A stretch of DNA of 11,754 nucleotides, taken from Microseira sp003486305 (GTDB taxonomy: Bacteria > Cyanobacteriota > Cyanobacteriia > Cyanobacteriales > Aerosakkonemataceae). Made by a program: the position numbers and the translations under genes. The notes under the pieces were generated by a model. The model worked only from the letters and a program-made list of their open reading frames with translations. It had not been told where the DNA came from and ran no database searches. Shown piece by piece: positions 5,929 to 11,518 of the stretch. Positions within the stretch are counted from its first letter, which is position 1, and every line of letters begins with the position of its first letter. The stretch is from positions 1-11,754 of the forward strand of contig DALYJX010000237.1 of assembly GCA_031969655.1 (NCBI GenBank). Direction: 5' to 3'.

Positions 5929-6406
5929 ACGAGTTATTATTAACTCCTCACCTTTAATTGTTTTATTTAAAAGTCAACAAGCTGAATTACTACCTCAACT
6001 GTTCTCGGAAATTCTAGTACCAGCAGGTGTGTGGGATGAAATTACAGCAGCAGGTCAAAACGATGCAGCTGCGAGAGAATTATCTAGCGTCACTTGGGCG
6101 CAACGAGTAGAAATTGGAAACATAGCACCAGAAGTAGCTGGCTGGGATTTAGGTAAAGGAAAATCAGAAGTATTAAGCTTAGCGCTCAATAATCCCGATT
6201 GTGCCGCCATTATTGATGATAGAGCAGCACGTCGCTGTAGCCAAAGTTTAAGTATTACTACAATTGGAACAGGTCGCTTAATTATCTTAGCAAAACAACG
6301 GGGTTTAATTCCTTTAGTATCTCCCAGAATTCAAGCATTGCGAGATGCTGGTTTGTGGTTGTCAGATCATCTGGTCAATCTACTTAAAATACAGGCAGGA
6401 GAGTAA
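5918..6406 (+). CDS. DUF3368 PIN-like nuclease, toxin partner
   Basis: ATG 5918 is chosen because GAGGAA lies 7 bp upstream and the product begins in the family's usual way (MLIKRVIINSSPLIVL). A longer frame from 5786 would lie over the UPF0175 gene and is not supported. The 162-residue protein shows DUF3368 features: LLPQLFSEILVPAGVWDEI (E41), GKGKSEVLSLAL (E84), AAIIDDRAARR (D100, D101) and TGTGRLIILAKQRGLI. The first PIN acidic position is Asn (N9, in INSSPLI) rather than Asp, which may weaken metal binding or may be normal for this subgroup. Translationally coupled to its antitoxin by an 11-bp overlap. RNase activity is inferred from the fold. Confidence 0.85.
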   Translation: MLIKRVIINSSPLIVLFKSQQAELLPQLFSEILVPAGVWDEITAAGQNDAAARELSSVTWAQRVEIGNIAPEVAGWDLGKGKSEVLSLALNNPDCAAIIDDRAARRCSQSLSITTIGTGRLIILAKQRGLIPLVSPRIQALRDAGLWLSDHLVNLLKIQAGE

Positions 6407-6419
6407 TTAATACGTAAAC

Positions 6420-7235
6420 TTACAGGTTCAAATACTCTTTTTTGACCTCGCTTAAAGCACTATCTATCCGGGAATTAATTTCCTCGAAAGTGCTGATAAC
6501 CTGGGCATCAACTTGATGAGTTTGCACTTCACCAGATTTAATATCTAAAACAACCGTCCCATCTTTTTGAGAGATTAATAAATCCTTCCTCGCAGGATTG
6601 ACTTGTAGATAGTAAGTTTTGCCTTTAACCTCAGTCGAACCATCAGTACTGGGAGTACCAAGGACATCGGCAATTCTTTGAGTAATTTGGGTCAGACGGT
6701 TGAGAGAACGAAGCGATTCTAAGTCTTTGTTCATCGCAATAAGCGCCTGCTCTGATAAAGCTTGACCCCATTCGTTTTGGAGGAATCGGCTTAATTCTTG
6801 CTTGACTTTCTCGGTTTCTAATAGTTGCGCGTGACCCATCAAGTCGGCTTTAATTAGCTTGTACATGAATAGGTCGTCGCGCTCGGATTTGGGGTTTTCT
6901 TCATCTGTTTCTACAATTTCTGAATCTAGTTCGTTGTCTGCTGCTGTTGAAAGCGTTGATTCTAAGTTGACATTCCCGGCTGTTTGGATTATTTCTTGTG
7001 TAATTTGTTCCTTTTGTTCTTGGGTGAATTGCTTGCGCTTTTCGTACTTTTCGCAGTATTTTTGAGCTAGTTGACGCGGGTCATTTTGGATTTGAGCCAG
7101 TGACAAAGCCTGTGCTTCTAGTTGCTCGGCAAAATCTTTAATTCCTTGAGGAAAGGAGGCTAAAAGCTGGGAAATAGCGGTAGAACTTTTACGAGAGCGT
7201 TCCTTTTCGCCAATCCATATTGTTTGGTTGTACCT
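6420..7235 (-). CDS. Unrecognised hydrophilic protein, reading frame truncated at its 5' end
   Basis: The frame is open from 7235 (after a TAA at 7238-7236) to a stop at 6420 and has no ATG or GTG start in its first part; the only canonical start there is TTG at 7106 (228 residues). The sequence before the TTG is coding-like (TIWIGEKERSRKSSTAISQL, then LASFPQGIKDFAEQLEAQ), so the gene probably lost its beginning. Residues after the TTG are highly charged and probably coiled (KYEKRKQFTQEQKEQITQEI), followed by an acidic patch and a C-terminal alpha/beta segment (GKTYYLQVNPARKDLLISQ, then DGTVVLDIKSGEV). No known domain was recognised. It converges with the DUF3368 gene and faces another fragment at 7220-7432. 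Confidence 0.55.
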   Translation of the reverse strand, partial: RYNQTIWIGEKERSRKSSTAISQLLASFPQGIKDFAEQLEAQALSLAQIQNDPRQLAQKYCEKYEKRKQFTQEQKEQITQEIIQTAGNVNLESTLSTAADNELDSEIVETDEENPKSERDDLFMYKLIKADLMGHAQLLETEKVKQELSRFLQNEWGQALSEQALIAMNKDLESLRSLNRLTQITQRIADVLGTPSTDGSTEVKGKTYYLQVNPARKDLLISQKDGTVVLDIKSGEVQTHQVDAQVISTFEEINSRIDSALSEVKKEYLNL

Positions 7236-7432
7236 TTAATCGCGTCTCTAGCGACTGGGCACGTCGAGGGCTGAATTTTGGGGCGTGGAAGATGGAAGAT
7301 CAACAAAGTGCGGCTGGCGATGCAGCAGGAATACAAAAGAGGATGCGCCAGGATATTCGCAATGGAGAACCACTTGATGCGCTGCCGGAAGATATTGACC
7401 CGGATGATTATTATCAAGCGCAGGGGTTTTAA
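7220..7432 (+). pseudogene. Possible C-terminal fragment of an unknown protein
   Basis: An open plus-strand frame ends at TAA 7430-7432. Its last part (MEDQQSAAGDAAGIQKRMRQ from ATG 7292, then DIRNGEPLDALPEDIDPDDY and YQAQGF) has coding-like composition and an acidic tail. The upstream part looks less protein-like and overlaps the truncated frame on the minus strand. There is no ribosome binding site before 7292. The best reading is the 3' remnant of a gene whose front is missing. No family was recognised. Confidence 0.35.
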
Positions 7433-7485
7433 ATCAACCTGGATAGACTTTTTTCTCATGGTTTGAGATGAGTGTCTGGAAGGAA

Positions 7486-7528
7486 TGGGAAATTCCAATA
7501 AAAATATCCGTATAGATGGAATTTCCCA
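7486..7528. repeat. 12-bp inverted repeat TGGGAAATTCCA / TGGAATTTCCCA
   Basis: Exact complementary arms at 7486-7497 and 7517-7528 enclose 19 nt. There is no following U-tract, so it is not a standard terminator. It lies between the fragment ending at 7432 and the small frame at 7554, and could be an operator, a mobile-element end or an RNA hairpin. Confidence 0.55.
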
Positions 7529-7553
7529 ATCATATTTTAGTCAGGGGGTTTAA

Positions 7554-7685
7554 ATGAGCGCTAGTAATTGGAGATGTAATTTTTGGTTTTTAGGTCTATC
7601 TTTGTATATCAGAAGATATAAGGGACATAGATGTAGCGACTGTGGCTCAGGCGATGCCTGCGGCTTTGCAAGGAAAGTAAAATAA
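7554..7685 (+). CDS. Possible 43-residue Cys-rich microprotein
   Basis: ATG 7554 follows AGGGGG at a good spacing (7542-7547), a better ribosome binding site than many larger genes here have. The product contains WRCNFWFLGLSLYIRRYKGH followed by RCSDCG, with Cys at 8, 27, 30 and 36, reminiscent of a small zinc ribbon. The C-terminal part (GSGDACGFA) comes from a GCGATGCCTGCGGC interspersed repeat, which argues for partial decay or repeat invasion. A further tiny frame at 7713-7799 (MPTLVQLDRCNRLFNS…) has no clear support. Expression is uncertain. Confidence 0.3.
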   Translation: MSASNWRCNFWFLGLSLYIRRYKGHRCSDCGSGDACGFARKVK

Positions 7686-7770
7686 GGTTTAATTAGGGGA
7701 AATCAGCAAGCGATGCCGACTCTTGTGCAACTGGATCGCTGTAATCGCCTCTTTAACTCAATTTATCCTG

Positions 7771-7800
7771 ATGACGCCTGGAAAAATGTGAAAGTATAAT
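7771..7800 (+). promoter_or_regulatory. Promoter of the EACC1-caspase operon
   Basis: A perfect TATAAT at 7795-7800 is preceded, after 18 bp, by ATGACG (7771-7776), which keeps four bases of the -35 consensus. The leader would be about 30 nt to ATG 7837. The -10 box is embedded in a GTA-N8-TAC element (separate entry). Confidence 0.5.
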
Positions 7801-7807
7801 ATTGTAC
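7794..7807. promoter_or_regulatory. NtcA-like GTA-N8-TAC site overlapping the -10 box
   Basis: GTATAATATTGTAC fits the core NtcA consensus GTA-N8-TAC and contains the TATAAT box. NtcA activates from about -41, so a site on the -10 would repress. Short AT-rich matches arise by chance, so this is only suggestive. Confidence 0.3.
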
Positions 7808-7836
7808 AAAGATAAATGAAAGAACAATTAGGGTAA

Positions 7837-8235
7837 ATGACAGACCAACCCACGATTCAATTCACGTTTGCCGTTAATGACCCAGAACTAGATGATGACG
7901 AGCGGCAAGAGATAGCGCAAAAACTGTTGCGCCAGCTACGCCAACTTGATGAAGTCGAGAAGGTTGACCGTGTAGAAGACTTGAATCCAGAGGCGGGAGC
8001 TAAACCAGGGTTTGCAACGCTGGTGGGATTTCTGACCGCTGAGGTGAGTGTAAAGAATATTAAAGATTTTCTCAGCTTTTTGGGCGATCGCATTGGGGAT
8101 AAGCCCATCGTGGTGAATGTAAAAGTCGGCGACAAGGAGGTCAAGATTGAAGCTAAAAGCCGCCAAGAGCTACTAGAGGGTGAGAGGGTAGCGAAGGATC
8201 TTCTAGCTGCGATGGGTGGAGAGACAAATGCCTAA
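7837..8235 (+). CDS. EACC1 (effector-associated constant component 1) protein
   Basis: This 132-residue protein has the EACC1 pattern: an N-terminal strand with acidic tail (TIQFTFAVNDPELDDDERQE), a helix IAQKLLRQLRQLDEVEKVDR, then a Gly/Ala linker into FATLVGFLTAEVSVKNIKDF and a C-terminal strand-helix (VNVKVGDKEVKIEAKSRQEL). EACC1 is known from comparative genomics as a constant small partner encoded beside caspase-like and other effectors in bacterial conflict systems. Its biochemical role is unproven. It has its own promoter (7771-7800) and overlaps the caspase gene by 8 bp (8228-8235), so the two are translationally coupled. ATG 7837 has a weak AGGGTAA ribosome binding site. Length and start fit the family. 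Confidence 0.85.
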   Translation: MTDQPTIQFTFAVNDPELDDDERQEIAQKLLRQLRQLDEVEKVDRVEDLNPEAGAKPGFATLVGFLTAEVSVKNIKDFLSFLGDRIGDKPIVVNVKVGDKEVKIEAKSRQELLEGERVAKDLLAAMGGETNA

Positions 8236-9640
8236 AAAGGTCGCTCTGCTGATTGGGGTGAGTGAATACGGGGATGGTATACCTCCACTTTCTGCATCTC
8301 CCAATGATGTGGAAGCAATGGGGCGAATTTTGGCAGACCCGAATCTGGGTGGTTTTGATGAGGTAAAGCCGCTCATCAATCCCGATCCCATAACAATGCA
8401 GATAGAGATTAAGTGGCTATTTGATAAACGTGAGAAAGAAGATTTATTACTGCTATTTTTTTCCGGTCATGGCATTACTGATGATAATAACCACCTTTAC
8501 TTGACAACTCGCATTACTGCTAAAGATAACTTTGACGCGACAGCGGTGCCAGCAAGTTTTGTGCAAAAGCAATCGCTCAACAGCCGTGCTAAGCGACAAG
8601 TAATGATTCTTGACTGTTGCTATAGTGGTGCGTTTGCTGATGGTTGGCAAGCTAAAAGTGTGGGTGTGGATATTAAGAGGGAATTAGGTGCCCAAGGGAG
8701 GGTTGTTCTCACTTCTTCCACGGCTACACAAACTTCCTTTCAGCAAGAAGGGTCAACGCTTTCACTTTACACCCAGTATTTAGTTGAGGGGATTGAGACA
8801 GGCGCAGCCGACCGAGACGGTGATGGCAAAATCCACGTTCAGGAATTGCATAATTATGCCAAGGGGAAAGTCCAAGATGTTAAGCCAAACATGAAGCCAG
8901 AAATTATTCTGGATAAAGAAGGCTTTAACATTCTCTTGGCTCAAGCTCAGAAAAACCCAGAGGCAGAATATCGCAAAATTGTTGAACGCTATGCTAGTCA
9001 TGGCGAAATTTCATCTACCGCTCGCCTTATATTACGGAAAAAACAGCAAGAGCTTGGCATCGCGGATGACAAAGCTGCTGAAATTGAAAGCCAAGTTTTG
9101 TCACCGTTCCACCAGCGTTTAAGAAATTTAGAGATTTACCGAGAAGCCTTTAAAGAAGCTATTGAATATCGGTATCCTTTAGCTCAAAAAGCTATTGATG
9201 AGTTGAAGGATCTGCAAGAGGCTTATGGGTTGAGAGATGAAGATGTAGCCTTGATGAAAAAAGAGATTACTGCCGAAAAAGAAGCGGAATATCAAAAGCA
9301 ACAGGAACCAACAAAACAGCAACAAGTAAACGAATTTGAAACACAGCCACAACAACAGCAGCCTACTCCCATCACCTCATCCAAATCACCCGACGATACT
9401 AATGACCTCAGTTCTGAGAGTACAGCACCTTTTAAATCCCATGAACACCCCTTTTACTATGCTGGAGCAGAACTAAAAGCAATGGGCCAAGAAAAAGCAG
9501 ATGAATATTGCCGTTCCATGTATAATACTTTAGTTGCACAAGGTGCTGTACCAAGTGGTGCGAAGCACGTTTGGGCGCATCTTGATGCAGGGCAGTGTGT
9601 TTACAATAAGTATATATTTGGATTTGGTATTAGTTTTTGA
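8228..9640 (+). CDS. EACC1-associated caspase-like protease with an unusual C-terminal module
   Basis: ATG 8228 is preferred over GTG 8216 because GGAGAG (8219-8224) precedes it; this gives 470 residues. The caspase fold begins at once (MPKKVALLIGVSEYG). The catalytic His is in FFSGHG (H81) and the Cys in ILDCCYSGAF (C131), so both dyad residues are present. A calcium-binding loop DRDGDGKIHVQE (195-206) follows, canonical EF-hand-like, suggesting Ca2+ control. Residues about 245-355 are a conserved helical region (EYRKIVERYASHGEISSTAR onward). A Gln-rich linker (about 358-400) leads to a 65-residue C-terminal module (FYYAGAELKAMGQEKADEYC to FGFGISF) with two Cys that was not recognised. Such caspases are thought to be suicide or processing effectors; activation here may depend on EACC1. 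Confidence 0.87.
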   Translation: MPKKVALLIGVSEYGDGIPPLSASPNDVEAMGRILADPNLGGFDEVKPLINPDPITMQIEIKWLFDKREKEDLLLLFFSGHGITDDNNHLYLTTRITAKDNFDATAVPASFVQKQSLNSRAKRQVMILDCCYSGAFADGWQAKSVGVDIKRELGAQGRVVLTSSTATQTSFQQEGSTLSLYTQYLVEGIETGAADRDGDGKIHVQELHNYAKGKVQDVKPNMKPEIILDKEGFNILLAQAQKNPEAEYRKIVERYASHGEISSTARLILRKKQQELGIADDKAAEIESQVLSPFHQRLRNLEIYREAFKEAIEYRYPLAQKAIDELKDLQEAYGLRDEDVALMKKEITAEKEAEYQKQQEPTKQQQVNEFETQPQQQQPTPITSSKSPDDTNDLSSESTAPFKSHEHPFYYAGAELKAMGQEKADEYCRSMYNTLVAQGAVPSGAKHVWAHLDAGQCVYNKYIFGFGISF

Positions 9641-10073
9641 TTTGTATGCGCTATGGTTATCTTCTCTCGCCTTCAGACTTGTAAGGTGTAACATCTAAGG
9701 ATTTCGCTCAATTGTAAATATTTGCTAACGAGAGTTATTCCACGAAATCACGCCCTTTCTAGCTTTTCGTTACCAGGCGCTGCAAAAGTGTCCTGCCTGC
9801 CATCCGCTGGCTGTAACAATTTGCTAATACCGTTTCTTTATGAAGCTGCAACTAAATCAAACTCAACCGCTTAAGGCTTATAGTTCATTTTGGCGCAACT
9901 TCACACAGAGTTGGTATAAGATCGAGATCTGCCTTGCCTGTCACATTATTTTCTACGTGCCGTTAGAACGCACCGAATAGCTATTTTTAAAACAACACTT
10001 ACGTAAGAAAATGAAGATGCGATCGCTCTTCCCTTTCCCACTTCAAACGCAATATCAAATCGGGAAGCGTGGG
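9641..10073. other. 433 bp without a recognisable gene
   Basis: No frame on either strand has both a start signal and protein-like composition. Noted: a CTTACGTAAG palindrome near 10000, a HIP1 octamer near 10019, and an 8-bp inverted repeat TTTCCCAC/GTGGGAAA (10034-10041 and 10069-10076) whose right arm runs into the A-tract of the terminator. No clear terminator for the caspase gene was seen. It could hold remnants of older genes. Confidence 0.5.
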
Positions 10074-10113
10074 AAAAAAATAATCCTGACACGCTCAACG
10101 TCGTGCCAGGATT
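10074..10113 (-). terminator. Rho-independent terminator of the gene at 10126
   Basis: On the minus strand the stem AATCCTG…CACG pairs with CGTG…CAGGATT (10113-10082, one internal mismatch, 8-nt loop), followed by a T-rich run ending in seven T (10081-10074). It lies 12 bp after the stop of the gene at 10126. Confidence 0.85.
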
Positions 10114-10125
10114 GAGAAAAGAAAA

Positions 10126-10353
10126 CTAGCAAATTACTCGAACTTTATACCCAGAATTTTCTAAACAACTCTTGACTCCTTGCCAGGTTAAACCCGATTC
10201 CGGTTCCAAGGGAATTGTCAAGCTGCCAGTGAATCCAAGTTCTCCTTCTTGTTTAACCACACAGAAATCAGCTTGTTTCAGAGTTTTGATGGCACGCTTT
10301 GAGAGATTCCCGACTACGTTAGCAGCCTTGTGAGAAACCGTGACAGTAATCAT
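10126..10353 (-). CDS. Unrecognised small protein
   Basis: From ATG 10353 the product has 75 residues (MITVTVSHKAANVVGNLSKR onward, ending SGYKVRVIC). A GTG at 10374 would add seven residues (MKNWVKP). Neither start has a strong ribosome binding site. The sequence suggests a small alpha/beta fold: strand ITVTV, helix KRAIKTLKQAD, strand FCVVKQEG, then a strand-helix-strand (TWQGVKSCLENSGYKVRVI), a pattern seen in small nucleic-acid or sensor domains, but no family was recognised. It sits alone between two terminators (10432-10462 upstream, 10074-10113 downstream) and so is a single-gene unit. The clean terminators and codon composition favour a real gene. It is in line with the decayed replication genes upstream. 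Confidence 0.6.
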   Translation of the reverse strand: MITVTVSHKAANVVGNLSKRAIKTLKQADFCVVKQEGELGFTGSLTIPLEPESGLTWQGVKSCLENSGYKVRVIC

Positions 10354-10431
10354 TGGTTTTACCCAATTCTTCACGGCATTTTGCTCGTCAGAGCCTCAAA
10401 CAAACTATTAATAACTAAGCGCCATTTTCCG

Positions 10432-10462
10432 AAAAAAAACCAACAGGTAGTTCCTGCTGGTT
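10432..10462 (-). terminator. Rho-independent terminator after the SSB-like gene
   Basis: On the minus strand AACCAGCAGG pairs with CCTGTTGGTT (one G-U pair) around the loop AACTA, followed by a run of eight T at 10439-10432. It lies 26 bp after the second (TAG) stop at 10488, not directly after the amber at 10611, so the terminator fits the longer reading frame. Confidence 0.88.
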
Positions 10463-10487
10463 GGGTTGATGCCAAGTTTTCAATTAG

Positions 10488-10610
10488 CTAGAATGGTATG
10501 CTGTCATATTGTGCGATCGCTTTACCGTTACTAACAGCAGGGACAGGCACGCGAGGACTGTCAACCGCAGAAGTTAGCGGCGATAAAGGAACGACAGGAT
10601 TAACAGGAGT
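10488..10610 (-). pseudogene. In-frame SSB C-terminal tail behind the amber codon
   Basis: Immediately after TAG 10611-10613, the same frame stays open for 40 codons to TAG 10488-10490. It is Pro/Val/Ser-rich, low in complexity, and ends Ala-Gln-Tyr-Asp-Ser-Ile-Pro-Phe. The last residues match the conserved SSB tip (Asp-Asp-Ile-Pro-Phe in E. coli) that recruits repair and replication partners. It is either the tail of a gene with a fresh nonsense mutation, or part of a readthrough product of 143 codons. Confidence 0.6.
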
Positions 10611-10919
10611 CTATGGAGAAGCGTCTTGTCCACCTACAACAATTGTTCTTTCCACAGTCAACAACATTCGATGATTGGGATTGGCATCGTTAGGCTTGAA
10701 AATGTTGAGGCGACCCGATACAACATGAATTGCACCCACTCCCGAATTATTGAGAGCAACGGCTGCTTCCCCATAAGACTGGAACGGAATTGGACGCACT
10801 TGGAATCCCCCTCGATCGTAATACTTGAAAGAAGCTTCACCAGAAACCATCAAAGTTCCGTCAGTAGTATGGGAAGCTTGAAGGGAATCGATCCTTACTT
10901 TTAGTTGTGCGTTATTCAT
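10611..10919 (-). CDS. SSB-like OB-fold protein, ending at an amber codon before its C-terminal tail
   Basis: ATG 10919 has AGAGGT nine bases upstream. The 102 residues read as an OB-fold of the SSB type: LKVRIDSLQASHTTDGTLMV, then SGEASFKYY, FQVRPIPFQSYGEAAVAL, AIHVVSGRLNIF and MLLTVERTIVVGG, matching the strand pattern of single-strand DNA-binding proteins (…F…YGE.A…V.GRL…L.VE…). The frame stops at TAG 10611-10613, just where SSBs go into a flexible linker, and the linker with a typical tip continues in frame after the TAG (separate entry). As written it would bind ssDNA but not the usual SSB partners. Its own promoter region follows the terminator at 10967-11006. SSB assignment is by pattern, not by a strong signature. 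Confidence 0.65.
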   Translation of the reverse strand: MNNAQLKVRIDSLQASHTTDGTLMVSGEASFKYYDRGGFQVRPIPFQSYGEAAVALNNSGVGAIHVVSGRLNIFKPNDANPNHRMLLTVERTIVVGGQDASP

Positions 10920-10966
10920 TGTATTTTACCTCTATCGGTTCAATAACTCAAGCGCTTCAGCGCTAA

Positions 10967-11006
10967 AAAATATTCCCCACACTCTGAGAAAGTGCAGGGA
11001 TATTTT
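10967..11006 (-). terminator. Hairpin terminator after the ssb remnant
   Basis: On the minus strand an imperfect long stem (AAAATATCCC…GCACT with AGTGTGGGGAATATTTT, including G-U pairs and a bulge) closes a 7-nt loop and runs into a T-rich tract (TTTTTT at 10970-10965). It lies 16 bp after the stop at 11023. Next to it is AGCGCT-TC-AGCGCT (10951-10964), a second small palindrome. Confidence 0.6.
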
Positions 11007-11022
11007 AGTGAGGTTGGTAATA

Positions 11023-11262
11023 TTAGAAATCGTTTTGGGCAGTGTTAGCTGTTTGTTCTGCTTGATTGTCAGAATTAGAGTGAGAGTTGGGGTTGGAGCC
11101 AAGCAACTCCAGATGGCTAACCCGAATCACAGGCTTAACTCGTTGCTGACCCGTGGTTCGGTCGATCCACTCATCTAGCTTGAGTTCGCCTTGAATGCCA
11201 ATTAAGCTACCTTTATCTGTGTAATTAGCAGTTCCCCAATTCGATTTGAAACCAGCAATTGT
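11023..11262 (-). pseudogene. ssb: ssb gene remnant (C-terminal two thirds)
   Basis: The minus-strand frame ending at TAA 11025-11023 reads NYTDKGSLIGIQGELKLDEW, then IDRTTGQQRVKPVIRVSHLE and LLGSN, the strongly conserved second half of a cyanobacterial single-stranded DNA-binding protein. It continues into an Asn/Gln/Ser-rich tail ending AQNDF. There is no start codon, and the frame is closed by a TAG at about 11274. The preceding SSB segment CWFQIEL lies in the delta'-like frame just upstream (residues 88-94 of that entry), so a small deletion or frameshift near 11232-11240 splits the gene. The N-terminal third of SSB is absent, replaced by the delta'-like sequence. Followed by a terminator. 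Confidence 0.8.
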
Positions 11263-11518
11263 CGGCTTTTTCTATTGGTAACGAATTGCAGAACAGTGCT
11301 TTGATAAAGCCGCGTGCAGTCATTCTTTTGCCTACACCGTCTATTCCAGCGAATAGGTAGGCGTTTGGTAGATTGTTTGTTGATACCGCTCTGTGCAGTA
11401 GCTTAATAGCTGTTGATTGACCGGCGATCGCATCGAAATATGGTTCAAAAATAGCTTTCTCTGCTATCCCAGTTGTGTCTGTGGGGTCGCCAGGGTCGGG
11501 AAATTGTAAAATGCTCAT
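11225..11518 (-). pseudogene. holB: N-terminal fragment of a DNA polymerase III delta'-like protein fused to SSB sequence
   Basis: From ATG 11518 residues 1-80 resemble the start of delta'/DnaX-type clamp-loader subunits: FDAIAGQSTAIKLLHRAV (28-45), NAYLFAGIDGVGKRMTARGF (52-71) and IKALFC. The P-loop-like GIDGVGKR has Arg instead of Ser/Thr, as expected for a delta' subunit that does not hydrolyse ATP. The match ends near residue 80, after which CWFQIEL (88-94) is SSB-like and the frame closes at TAA 11227-11225. A complete delta' has over 300 residues, so most of it is gone. It overlaps the delta-like gene upstream by ATGA (11515-11518), as in a co-translated operon. holB versus dnaX is not certain. 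Confidence 0.65.

Noticed and set aside
7160..7498. 112-residue minus-strand frame
   Set aside because: Its composition is not protein-like, it runs over an inverted repeat, and it lies in a different frame from the coding-like sequence at 7107-7235.
7829..7834. TAGGGT as the -10 box of an NtcA-activated promoter
   Set aside because: Transcription would begin inside the EACC1 coding region; the TATAAT at 7795-7800 is far better.
9641..10073. Hidden gene or frameshifted remnant in the long gap
   Set aside because: Reading both strands gave only short stretches without recognisable motifs or start signals.
11225..11262. Programmed ribosomal frameshift joining delta'-like and SSB frames
   Set aside because: No slippery heptamer or downstream stem was seen, and such a fusion has no known precedent; deletion and decay explain it more simply.
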